Part shown: one piece after another, positions 1 to 7,161 of the stretch
Numbering within the stretch: the first letter of the stretch is position 1
How the letters are laid out: the number at the start of each line of letters is the position of its first letter
Assembly: GCA_945865355.1 (NCBI GenBank)
Contig: CAMBDN010000086.1
Span: 1-9,282, forward strand
Reading direction: 5' to 3'
Length of the DNA: 9,282 nucleotides
DNA from: Legionella genomosp. 1
GTDB taxonomy: Bacteria; Pseudomonadota; Gammaproteobacteria; Legionellales; Legionellaceae
Translations under genes and position numbers: made by a program
The notes under the pieces: model-generated
The model's database searches: none
Told to the model about the DNA's origin: nothing
What the model saw: only the letters and a program-made list of their open reading frames with translations

Positions 1-3000
1 GAAACCCGCCCGATCAAAAGCGGCTGCCATTTCGTTTTGTCCGTTTACCCCTTGCTCACGTAAAATAGCAATACGAGGGCGTGCACCTTGGTTAATATAA
101 GGGGCGGCAACATCTTCATTGAGATCAAAACTCAAATGAGCACTTAGACCTTTATCGATTTGCTCAATGGCTTCAAACTCTTGCCGCGCACAATCTGGAT
201 TATCGCGCAGAGATTGAATTTTGTAGGAGGTTTCTGACCAGAGCGCTTGAAGGGTTGAGCGTTTCTCGCGAAACACTATTTCTTTTTCCGCCGATTCAGG
301 AAGAGAATTAAAAATTACGATCGCATCAGCATCATTCAAACGAGCGACTAATTTAATTTCCAATTGATGCTGATCGAAAATAGCCCGCACGATGTCTAGT
401 TCATTTTTTGATACTTGAATGACAACGCCTAACTCCTCGGCAAACAATGGCTCGATGACCTGTTGCTCAGACACATAAATATCTAGCCCAGTATGACCCG
501 CAAAAGCCATTTCACACAGCGTGACAAATAATCCGCCATCGGAGCGATCATGATATGCATGAATTAAATCGCGTTGACGTAAAGCTTTGAGTGCCAAAAA
601 TAAATTCTTAAGCGATGTCGCATCGCAATCAGGTGTAGCGTCTCCTGTTTGACTATAGACTTGCTCAAGAATAGAAGCCCCCAAACGATCTTTACCCGCT
701 CCCAAATCAATTAAAAGTAAAACCGTTTCACCTTTATCTGTTCGTAATTGAGGTGTTAACGTTTTGCGCACATCGCTAAGTTTTGAAAAAGCAGAAATAA
801 CCAGTGAGACAGGAGAAACCACCGCTTTATGATGATTGTTTTCTTCCCAGACAGTACGCATAGAGAGCGAATCTTTGCCAACAGGAATGGCAATGCCTAA
901 CTCAGGACACAGCGCCATGCCAATTGCCTTAACTGCATCAAATAAAGCAATATCTTGTCCCCTAGCGTCTGCCGCCGCCATCCAATTAGCCGATAAACTG
1001 ATATCGCCCAATTGCTCAATATCACTGGCAAAAATATTAGTCAGTGCTTCACCCACGGCCATACGAGCAGCGGCGGCAGAATTCGTCACGGCAATCGGTG
1101 GACGCTCCCCCATCGCCATGGCCTCCCCCGTATAACCATGAAAGGTATTCGCAGTAACGGCAACATCAGCAACAGCAACCTGCCATGGCCCAACGAGCTG
1201 ATCACGGCAGACCATCCCCGTGATCGAACGATCGCCGATAGTGATCAGAAATTTTTTGTCGGCAACAGTAGGGTTTTGAAGAACGCGTGCAATCGCCTCG
1301 CTTAATCCCTTCTTTCCAATAGACTGGGTTAAACCAACCCGATTATCTGTCGAATCACCTGACGATAACGACGTTTGCCTTTCTATAATTTTTTCAAGTT
1401 TTGGAGCATTTCCAAATAAAACGCTCATCTCCAAGTCAATAGGATGACTATCGGTTTGTGCATCATACAAATCCAAGTTTTGCTTTTCTGTCGCCTCTCC
1501 AATGACGGCAAAAGGTGCGCGTTCGCGTTTTGCAATTTGCGTAAAGACACTCAGCTGATCTTTAGCAATAGCAACCACATAACGCTCTTGCGATTCATTA
1601 CACCAAATTTCCATGGGTGATAAACCGTGATCCGCCACTTGAATATCTCGCAGAAAAAATTTCCCGCCCCGTTCGCAGTCACGAATAATTTCAGGAACCG
1701 CATTAGAGAGCCCACCCGCCCCCACATCGTGAATCGAAATAATCGGATTATGATCACCCATTGCCCAGCATCCATCAATGACCTCCTGACAACGGCGCTC
1801 CATCTCCGGGTTATGCCGTTGCACAGAAGAAAAATCCAAGGATTGATTGCTTTCACCGCTACTCATTGACGACGCAGCACCACCCCCCATACCAATCAAC
1901 ATTGCAGGACCACCCAGAACAATAATCAATGTACCGTGAGGAATTGATTTTTTATGCACGTGCATTGGTCGGATAATACCCATCCCCCCAGCGATCATAA
2001 TGGGCTTGTGATAACCATAAACAGTGTCTCCAATCTGTTGCTCATAGGTACGAAAATAACCGCATAGATTAGGACGGCCGAACTCATTGTTAAACATAGC
2101 GGAGCCAATGGGCCCTTCCATCATGATGCACAAAGGAGACGCCATGTGTGAAGGACGGCCATAGTCCTTCTCCCAAGCCTGAATGAACGCAGGAATCCGT
2201 AAATGAGAAACGGTAAAGCCACACAATCCGGCTTTAGGCTTTGCACCTAAACCCGTTGCACCTTCATCGCGTATTTCACCACCAGAACCCGTGGCGGCGC
2301 CAGGCAGAGGAGCAATTGCTGTGGGATGATTATGCGTTTCTACTTTGATCACAATATGCGCTGCTTCGTTATTAAATGAATACGTATGGGTTTGAGTATC
2401 AGGAAAAAATCGAGCAGCATGATGGCCTGTTAAAACGGCGGCATTGTCAGAATAGGCCGATAAAATTGCATTTGGGTGATGATAATACGTGTTTTTAATC
2501 ATCTGAAATAAACTGCGCTCTTGTTTCACACCATCAATCGTCCAGGTGGCATTAAACACTTTGTGGCGACAATGTTCTGAATTCGCTTGCGCAAACATCA
2601 TTAATTCCACATCGCTTGGGTTGCGATTTAAAATTGTGAATTGATCGGTAAGATAGCTGATTTCATCTTTACTTAGGGCTAAGCCTAACTGTTTATTTGC
2701 TTTTACCAAAGCAAGCTGCTTTTCATCTAATAAATTGATAGTGACACTGCGAGACGTCTCTTTGATATCAAAGAAACTGGCTATTTGCTCAAATTGATAA
2801 TAGACCGTTTCCGTCATACGATCGTATAAATCGCTTTTCGCAACATTTAATTCGTCTAAGGTTAAATTCGTTTTAGTGTCTATATAATAGACCGTACCTC
2901 GTTCAATACGTTTAACGGAGGTGAGCCCGCAAATTTTTAAAATATCTGTAGCCTTAGAAGACCAGGGTGAAATCGTACCTTGCCGAGGTAATACTATCAT

Positions 3001-3210
3001 AGAGGGTTGCGCGCGATAGGGATGTCTTTGAGCATTTAATAGGTTAAATAATAAGTCCTCGTGTTGATTGGTAAAATCAGGCCCAACCTCTAGAACATAA
3101 TAAGTTTCAGCATAAAGCCCATCGATACCCTTTATTTGTCGCTGCAACTGAGAAACCGTATTTTCTAATTGAAACGTTGATCTATCTATTCTGGAAAAAA
3201 ATTGAAGCAT
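1..3210 (-). CDS. purL: Phosphoribosylformylglycinamidine synthase, large single-chain type, partial (C-terminus outside window)
   Basis: Fourth step of de novo purine synthesis: converts FGAR to FGAM in the cytoplasm using ATP and glutamine-derived ammonia. I read an uninterrupted frame of 1070 codons from ATG at 3210 to the window edge. An AGGA at 3218-3221 lies about 7 bases upstream of that ATG. Visible landmarks are an N-terminal PurS-like domain, the catalytic motif SEHCRHK at residues 211-217 (its His falls at 216, as in the Salmonella enzyme), ETHNHPTAIAP at 291-301 and GAATGSGGEIRDE at 304-316. Both FGAM-synthase ATP-binding halves follow. Near residue 1044 the glutamine amidotransferase domain begins (RPRIAILREQGVNG), and the frame runs off the window at residue 1070. 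The family is about 1290 residues, so roughly 220 residues with the Cys-His-Glu triad lie to the left. The protein looks intact and ordinary. Plus-strand ORFs inside it are shadows. Confidence 0.97.
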   Translation of the reverse strand, partial: MLQFFSRIDRSTFQLENTVSQLQRQIKGIDGLYAETYYVLEVGPDFTNQHEDLLFNLLNAQRHPYRAQPSMIVLPRQGTISPWSSKATDILKICGLTSVKRIERGTVYYIDTKTNLTLDELNVAKSDLYDRMTETVYYQFEQIASFFDIKETSRSVTINLLDEKQLALVKANKQLGLALSKDEISYLTDQFTILNRNPSDVELMMFAQANSEHCRHKVFNATWTIDGVKQERSLFQMIKNTYYHHPNAILSAYSDNAAVLTGHHAARFFPDTQTHTYSFNNEAAHIVIKVETHNHPTAIAPLPGAATGSGGEIRDEGATGLGAKPKAGLCGFTVSHLRIPAFIQAWEKDYGRPSHMASPLCIMMEGPIGSAMFNNEFGRPNLCGYFRTYEQQIGDTVYGYHKPIMIAGGMGIIRPMHVHKKSIPHGTLIIVLGGPAMLIGMGGGAASSMSSGESNQSLDFSSVQRHNPEMERRCQEVIDGCWAMGDHNPIISIHDVGAGGLSNAVPEIIRDCERGGKFFLRDIQVADHGLSPMEIWCNESQERYVVAIAKDQLSVFTQIAKRERAPFAVIGEATEKQNLDLYDAQTDSHPIDLEMSVLFGNAPKLEKIIERQTSLSSGDSTDNRVGLTQSIGKKGLSEAIARVLQNPTVADKKFLITIGDRSITGMVCRDQLVGPWQVAVADVAVTANTFHGYTGEAMAMGERPPIAVTNSAAAARMAVGEALTNIFASDIEQLGDISLSANWMAAADARGQDIALFDAVKAIGMALCPELGIAIPVGKDSLSMRTVWEENNHHKAVVSPVSLVISAFSKLSDVRKTLTPQLRTDKGETVLLLIDLGAGKDRLGASILEQVYSQTGDATPDCDATSLKNLFLALKALRQRDLIHAYHDRSDGGLFVTLCEMAFAGHTGLDIYVSEQQVIEPLFAEELGVVIQVSKNELDIVRAIFDQHQLEIKLVARLNDADAIVIFNSLPESAEKEIVFREKRSTLQALWSETSYKIQSLRDNPDCARQEFEAIEQIDKGLSAHLSFDLNEDVAAPYINQGARPRIAILREQGVNGQNEMAAAFDRAGF

Positions 3211-3256
3211 GGTGATTTCCTAAATTATTCATCATTGATTCATTAGTAGGGCTCGA

Positions 3257-3266
3257 GGGGGGGGGG
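3257..3266. repeat. Run of ten G (C10 on the purL strand) in the purL 5' region
   Basis: Ten consecutive G lie 46 bases upstream of the purL ATG and 14 bases after the CTCGA that starts at the XhoI-like CTCGAG (3253-3258). Homopolymeric G/C tracts of this length are uncommon in an AT-rich genome and are prone to slipped-strand length change. I could not place it convincingly between a -35 and a -10 box, so a regulatory effect is only a possibility. It is also a typical place for a sequencing length error. Confidence 0.9.
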
Positions 3267-3303
3267 AATGGACTAAAAATTGAAAACACATTTTAAATCT
3301 TTT

Positions 3304-3480
3304 TTAGGACCAAGGCCATAAGGAAGAACCGCCTTTCAGGGACAACCGCATACTTTGTTTATAAAAAAGCACTGGACCATCTTTGGTGATTTTGGAAAAT
3401 GTATATGTAACTACCAGTGGTCGCTTTTCCAAACCGATGCTAGAATAAACCATAAAAGTCACGGAAGAGGATAAAGTCAT
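3304..3480 (-). CDS. Possible small ORF of 58 codons upstream of purL, unrecognised
   Basis: An ATG at 3480 opens a 58-codon frame ending TAA at 3304, between two in-frame stops upstream (TAA TAG) and purL. The product starts MTLSSSVTFMVYSSIGLEKR and ends SLKGGSSLWPWS; it has mixed hydrophobic and basic residues and no recognised domain, signal peptide or clear membrane segment. There is no good Shine-Dalgarno sequence: a GGGAAAG lies about 13 bases upstream, too far to be ideal. The plus strand over the same bases is also open for about 50 codons, so the open frame alone is weak evidence. It could be a real small protein, a gene fragment, or chance. It is co-directional with purL and separated from it by 93 bases. 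Confidence 0.22.
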   Translation of the reverse strand: MTLSSSVTFMVYSSIGLEKRPLVVTYTFSKITKDGPVLFYKQSMRLSLKGGSSLWPWS

Positions 3481-3637
3481 GCTAGCAAGAGACTTTCCCT
3501 ATTAAAGTTTTAAACAGGGCATGCATTTTGTTCAAAGACTGCAATTTACCGAATCATTTGTTGCAAAATATTTGCTCGAAAATGCGAATCGATTAGGCAT
3601 TAAATTGAACAAATCACCTGCATTAAAACCGCATTAA
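3479..3637 (+). pseudogene. Fossil ORF interrupted by an in-frame stop, upstream of the EEP gene
   Basis: Reading from ATG at 3479, preceded by a GAAGAGG-like Shine-Dalgarno at about 3463-3469, gives MLARDFPY, then TAA at 3503-3505. The same frame then continues open as SFKQGMHFVQRLQF through KYLLENANRLGIKL to a double TAA at 3635-3640. The second part alone (ATG 3521, AGGG just upstream) would be a 38-residue peptide. The leucine- and lysine-rich downstream part reads like protein, which suggests a gene remnant broken by a nonsense mutation, but no family is recognised. It lies directly upstream of the EEP gene on the same strand and may be a decayed leader gene of the same transcript. Chance is a realistic alternative. 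Confidence 0.25.
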
Positions 3638-3660
3638 TAACCAATCATTAGGTGAAAAAT

Positions 3661-5046
3661 TTGTCTTCTTCTATCCGTAAAATTCAACAGATTTTAAAAA
3701 GAACACTGACAACGAGTTCATTTCGACGGGGTATCAGCACCGAACGTTTTGGCCTACTTCTGCAAGCACCGTCGGATCATTTACCAATTTCTGCAGTGAT
3801 TCACAGAAAAAAAGGGGGCAATCTTAATTTTGCGAGCTGGAATTTATTCGCAGACCAACACTTGCATTGGGTTTTTGCACAAGTTTCTGGTTTGGAATAT
3901 TTAAACAAGGTAGTGAAACGAGAGTGCCCTGATGAAAATATATATTGCGAAGGAAAGTATAACAACCTCAACTTTTTTTTCCTTGAATTAACACAATTTC
4001 TGGCTAAAAAGAAAGAAAAAAGCGACATCAAAATATCTGCTGAAATGTTAAGACCGTTTATTTTAGTAGAAAATCAAGATAGTCGATTAATAAAGGCCGT
4101 AGATCCACTGAATATTCAAAAACAAATACAGCTGGTCGAAAAGGCTAGAATTGATATTATAGAACTCTTTATTCGAGCGCTACGGTTAGAATCCCCGAAT
4201 AAAGACGCACCTGAATGCGCTCATGCGAATGAAATTGAGTTAGCAATCAAACACAGTCTCGAGGTGTCTTATCATATTACAGACGATAAAGGCGCGTTAA
4301 GATGGGCCAATCGATTTAAATTAATACAAGACAATAAAAAATTAGCCCATCGATTAGGTGCTCTTGATTTTTTATGTCTACAAGAATGTACAAAGCCAAC
4401 GGACATGTTCAGTTTATTTGATCCCGCCCGATACAATATGTTGAGCCATCGGGTCAATCCGCAAACCAATGATCATTGTGTGATTATCTACAATAAAAAC
4501 CGATTTACAATCCTCGCCCCCGCCCCCGTTCTAAACGCCATCGATAATGCTAAGCCATACATTTTTGCTAAATTTCAAGAGATCGATACCGGCAAAACAT
4601 TTGTTGTTGGCTCTATTCATCATCCTGGAGGTGATGCGGGTCATAACCGTTTACCCATGTTACAAGAGATTGCTATTCAATTATCTGATCCGACAGCCCC
4701 TGCGACGCCATTCTATATTCTTGGGGATTACAACCACACCAAAGATTTTTTTTCGCCGGATATGCCCGAGGGAACCAACATTTTTTACCCTACAATAGGC
4801 ACTATGTCAGCCGCAGATTATGGCAACGCTAATAAAGCCATTGATGCCATCATGACGAATGATAATCCTGAATCGATTGAAGTCGACATCTTGAGTGAAT
4901 TAAGCGATGCCGTACCGGCCCCGCCACTACCCTTTCAGATTGATTTTGTAAGAAGAAAACCAATGGCTGCTGCCTCAAGTGCAGCTAGCGCTGTTGTACA
5001 AGATGAGGACGTAGTCGCAGAAAAACCTAAGAACCCTACCCCTTAA
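3661..5046 (+). CDS. CCR4/nocturnin-like endonuclease/exonuclease/phosphatase-fold protein, candidate effector
   Basis: The longest frame (GTG 3652, 464 codons) has no Shine-Dalgarno, but AGGTGA at 3650-3655 sits 5 bases before TTG 3661, which I prefer (461 aa). Residue numbers here count from GTG 3652. EEP-fold landmarks: NFASWNLFADQH at 59-70 (WN 63-64), LRWANRFKLI at 216-225, DFLCLQECT with the metal-binding Glu at 245, VVGSIHHPGG with H323/H324, ILGDYN with D359 and N361, and IDAIM at 397-401. The order, and the W..R...LQE spacing, resembles CCR4/nocturnin/PDE12 enzymes that act on RNA or nucleotides. Odd points: about 180 residues separate WN from LQE, against 30-50 usually; the terminal SDH motif reads SDA (418-420). 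The first 30 residues are basic with no acidic residue, and the C-terminus is an Ala/Ser then acidic tail (DEDVVAE). No Sec signal peptide. The fold is well supported; substrate and effector role are inference. Confidence 0.85.
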   Translation: MSSSIRKIQQILKRTLTTSSFRRGISTERFGLLLQAPSDHLPISAVIHRKKGGNLNFASWNLFADQHLHWVFAQVSGLEYLNKVVKRECPDENIYCEGKYNNLNFFFLELTQFLAKKKEKSDIKISAEMLRPFILVENQDSRLIKAVDPLNIQKQIQLVEKARIDIIELFIRALRLESPNKDAPECAHANEIELAIKHSLEVSYHITDDKGALRWANRFKLIQDNKKLAHRLGALDFLCLQECTKPTDMFSLFDPARYNMLSHRVNPQTNDHCVIIYNKNRFTILAPAPVLNAIDNAKPYIFAKFQEIDTGKTFVVGSIHHPGGDAGHNRLPMLQEIAIQLSDPTAPATPFYILGDYNHTKDFFSPDMPEGTNIFYPTIGTMSAADYGNANKAIDAIMTNDNPESIEVDILSELSDAVPAPPLPFQIDFVRRKPMAAASSAASAVVQDEDVVAEKPKNPTP

Positions 5047-5112
5047 AGGGTTACAAAAATTATTGCACTGATCCGTATTACGCTGCGCTGCGTTCGGGCT
5101 AAGGTTCTTAGG
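5026..5112. repeat. Ten-base inverted repeat in the convergent intergenic region
   Basis: CCTAAGAACC at 5026-5035 (inside the last codons of the EEP gene) is perfectly inverted by GGTTCTTAGG at 5103-5112. A nested AACCCT/AGGGTT pair sits at 5032-5037/5047-5052 around the stop codon. The spacer carries a short CGCTG tandem (near 5079-5090). With genes converging from both sides this could be a weak bidirectional terminator or half of a degraded palindromic repeat, but no U-run follows the arms, so a classic intrinsic terminator is not seen. The remainder of 5047-5180 shows no ORF. Confidence 0.5.
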
Positions 5113-5180
5113 CTAATTGGCACAGGAAGCCATGTATTTATAAGCCCTTGAAAAACGGTAGGCCGGCGATATCCAATATG

Positions 5181-6389
5181 CTATTTTCCCGCATACCCCA
5201 ATGGACTTCCAAGCCCCGTTACAAAATCATATCCAGCCAAAGCGGGATAACCATTATTCCCACTCAAAATATCATGCCAATAAGAATGATAATTTTTTAT
5301 CGCTTGATTATAAATGTAACTGAGCTCCTCTTGTGATGACATCGCTCGACGATTAGCTGTGTTAATAATTCCTGCTAATGCGGGTGCCGCAACACTGGTG
5401 CCGCCATCTTTGAACCAACCAGGATGCGATGTAGAATACACACACACGCCCGTTTGCGGATCGGCATCAAAAGAAATATCGGGCGTTCCTCGTGCGCCGC
5501 CTACTATTTTCATCACTGAATTTTGAAAAGCAGGTCTAGGCTCATATAAACTAGGACCACCACTACCCCCTGATTTTAAGCCGATTGGCGAATTTGGATT
5601 AGTGTTCCATCCTGTTTCACCGATGAATGCACCTTGAGCATCACGTAAAATACTGGTTCCACCGGCTGAAATTACATTCGGTGACGTGCGTGGATATCGT
5701 GCAGGTGCAGAATAATCACCACTACTAGCAATATATACGACGCCAGGGGTTAAAAAATAGTCATCATAAAAAGACTCACCAGGAAATTCTGCAACACTCC
5801 AACTGATAGATACCAAGCCGCCCCCTGCAGCAGCTACAGACTCACTAGCAAGTTGAATCGCCTCCATGTGATGGAGAATCGATTCACTCTGAGCCTCAAC
5901 CATAATAATTTTTGCATTAGGTGCCATTGCATGCGCCCATTCAATATCCAGCGCATGCTCATCGTCAGTTGCAGAATTCGTTGGTGGAGTGTTAGTTCCG
6001 GGGTGAATCACAGAGAAACAGCCATTTCCCGTCGTACAAGACGGTAAATTAAATTCTTGCGAAAAAACCTGCAAATCAACCTCGGCGTGAGCATAGTGAT
6101 ACGCTTCAACGACAGCAATGGCTCCCCAACCACCGGTGGGAACAGCGGTGGTACCTTTAATAGGGCAACCAGGAACCTGGGCTGTTAACCCGTAGACACA
6201 TGACAATGATGCCGGCGTTTCACAGGTTTTAGGTGGATGGGTTTGATTATAGTTAATGGGTTCAGTTGGCACGACATGACTTGCAGCGGCGCGGCTTAAA
6301 TCATCTGCCGTTGTGAAAGGTTGCTCTGCATAAAGCACATGTATCATACCAATGAGTGGAATCCCCAATAGCATTTTATTCATAGTCAT
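5181..6389 (-). CDS. Secreted sedolisin-type serine-carboxyl protease (peptidase family S53)
   Basis: Likely extracellular or periplasmic acid-acting endopeptidase. The open frame begins at TTG 6392; ATG 6389 is preferred, with ATG 6383 and 6374 possible and no strong Shine-Dalgarno for any. Numbering from 6392: signal peptide about 1-22 (LLGIPLIGMIHVLYA-EQ), then the S53 tetrad, with Glu145 and Asp149 in DDEHALD (correct spacing of four), oxyanion Asp226 in ASSGDYSAP and nucleophile Ser333 in DGGTSVAAP. SISWSVAEFPGE (195-206) precedes the SSGD strand. The C-terminal calcium site is present: HDILSGNNGYPALAGYD, with Asp374 and Asp389. Six cysteines (57, 65, 76, 119, 125, 317) suggest disulfides. 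At about 400 residues there is no room for the usual ~180-residue pro-kumamolisin activation domain, so it is a prodomain-less form. It follows the barrel-protein gene by 14 bases and is probably co-transcribed. Confidence 0.93.
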   Translation of the reverse strand: MTMNKMLLGIPLIGMIHVLYAEQPFTTADDLSRAAASHVVPTEPINYNQTHPPKTCETPASLSCVYGLTAQVPGCPIKGTTAVPTGGWGAIAVVEAYHYAHAEVDLQVFSQEFNLPSCTTGNGCFSVIHPGTNTPPTNSATDDEHALDIEWAHAMAPNAKIIMVEAQSESILHHMEAIQLASESVAAAGGGLVSISWSVAEFPGESFYDDYFLTPGVVYIASSGDYSAPARYPRTSPNVISAGGTSILRDAQGAFIGETGWNTNPNSPIGLKSGGSGGPSLYEPRPAFQNSVMKIVGGARGTPDISFDADPQTGVCVYSTSHPGWFKDGGTSVAAPALAGIINTANRRAMSSQEELSYIYNQAIKNYHSYWHDILSGNNGYPALAGYDFVTGLGSPLGYAGK

Positions 6390-6403
6390 CAATACCGGCT
6401 TGG

Positions 6404-7096
6404 TTACGCGTTAAAAGTGTATGCAGCACCAATGGATACACCATACGAGCACAACCGTGCTGAATGCGTATAGTCTGCGGTAAAATTTTGAAAATCATCA
6501 AAATTTAATGTTCCATAATCATGAAAATTGAGCTCGCTGAATAGGGCAATTTTCTCGCTCAAAAGATGGGTAACACCAAGGCCTGCTACAAAACCTAATG
6601 CGTTTTTATTCGTATGATAGCTGGTTATTAGAGGCGTATACCCTACTGGTGAAACCAAATTATCATAAATAACCGCATAAGAGAGACCTAGTTTTAAATA
6701 CGGGGAAAAAGAGCTCTTACTAATCATTCCTGACACTAAAGTGAAATCATAATAATTGCGTAATTGTAGCGTATCAGAAAACGCCGCTGTTGCCGCACCA
6801 CTTTGGTATTTAGCTGAATCACTATTTAGATGAGCCGAAATTTCACCCCCTAAATAATAACGCGGGTTAACCCATTGCTTATAGCCAAGCGCTATTCCTC
6901 CGGTATAACCATTTTGCAGTACTGATTCACTGATGTTTTGAGGTATCACATCCGATTGGTCTAAGTAATGACTACCAAAGTTAGCCTGAAAAATCCCCGC
7001 ATCTATAGCCGCATAAAATTGCTTGCTAGGCAGGCAGGAAACATTAGAAACATAGACCAACGCAAGAGTTCCCAATATTTTTGATAAACGCCCCAT
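6404..7096 (-). CDS. Small outer-membrane beta-barrel protein
   Basis: Two adjacent ATGs are possible (7099 and 7096). AGAGG at 7103-7107 lies only 3 bases from the first and 6 from the second, so 7096 (230 aa) is preferred. A hydrophobic signal peptide (GRLSKILGTLALVYVSNVSC) probably ends near residue 22-24; the sequence before the Cys does not fit a lipobox. The mature part has alternating strands typical of an 8-stranded OmpA/Opacity-like barrel: KQFYAAIDAGIFQANF, GYTGGIALGYKQ, YYLGGEISAHL, PYLKLGLSYAVIY, ALGFVAGLGVTHLL, IALFSELNFHDYG and the closing strand LCSYGVSIGAAYTFNA. The final Phe is third from the end instead of last, a mild departure from the usual BAM signature. Function (adhesin, porin or structural) cannot be told from the sequence. 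It is the first gene of the pair with the S53 protease. Confidence 0.85.
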   Translation of the reverse strand: MGRLSKILGTLALVYVSNVSCLPSKQFYAAIDAGIFQANFGSHYLDQSDVIPQNISESVLQNGYTGGIALGYKQWVNPRYYLGGEISAHLNSDSAKYQSGAATAAFSDTLQLRNYYDFTLVSGMISKSSFSPYLKLGLSYAVIYDNLVSPVGYTPLITSYHTNKNALGFVAGLGVTHLLSEKIALFSELNFHDYGTLNFDDFQNFTADYTHSARLCSYGVSIGAAYTFNA

Positions 7097-7161
7097 CATT
7101 ATCCTCTTATATCCATTAGGTACTTTAGCCCAGCCTATGCTTACTTTTTCAAACGCCCCGT

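Noticed and set aside
836..1869. Plus-strand ORFs of 80-99 codons inside purL and minus ORF 1551-1856
   Set aside because: They overlap the continuous purL frame, have no family resemblance and no ribosome sites; they are shadow frames.
3211..3300. Sigma-70 promoter for purL with the C10 tract as spacer
   Set aside because: The best -10-like TACTAA has no -35 at 16-18 bases; the nearest candidate would need a spacer of about 23.
4897..5000. Frameshift hiding an intact SDH motif at the end of the EEP gene
   Set aside because: Neither alternative frame encodes S-D-H in this segment, and both meet stops soon after.
7030..7099. Lipoprotein signal in the barrel protein (Cys at residue 22)
   Set aside because: The residues before the Cys (N-V-S) do not fit a lipobox; an ordinary signal peptide is more likely.
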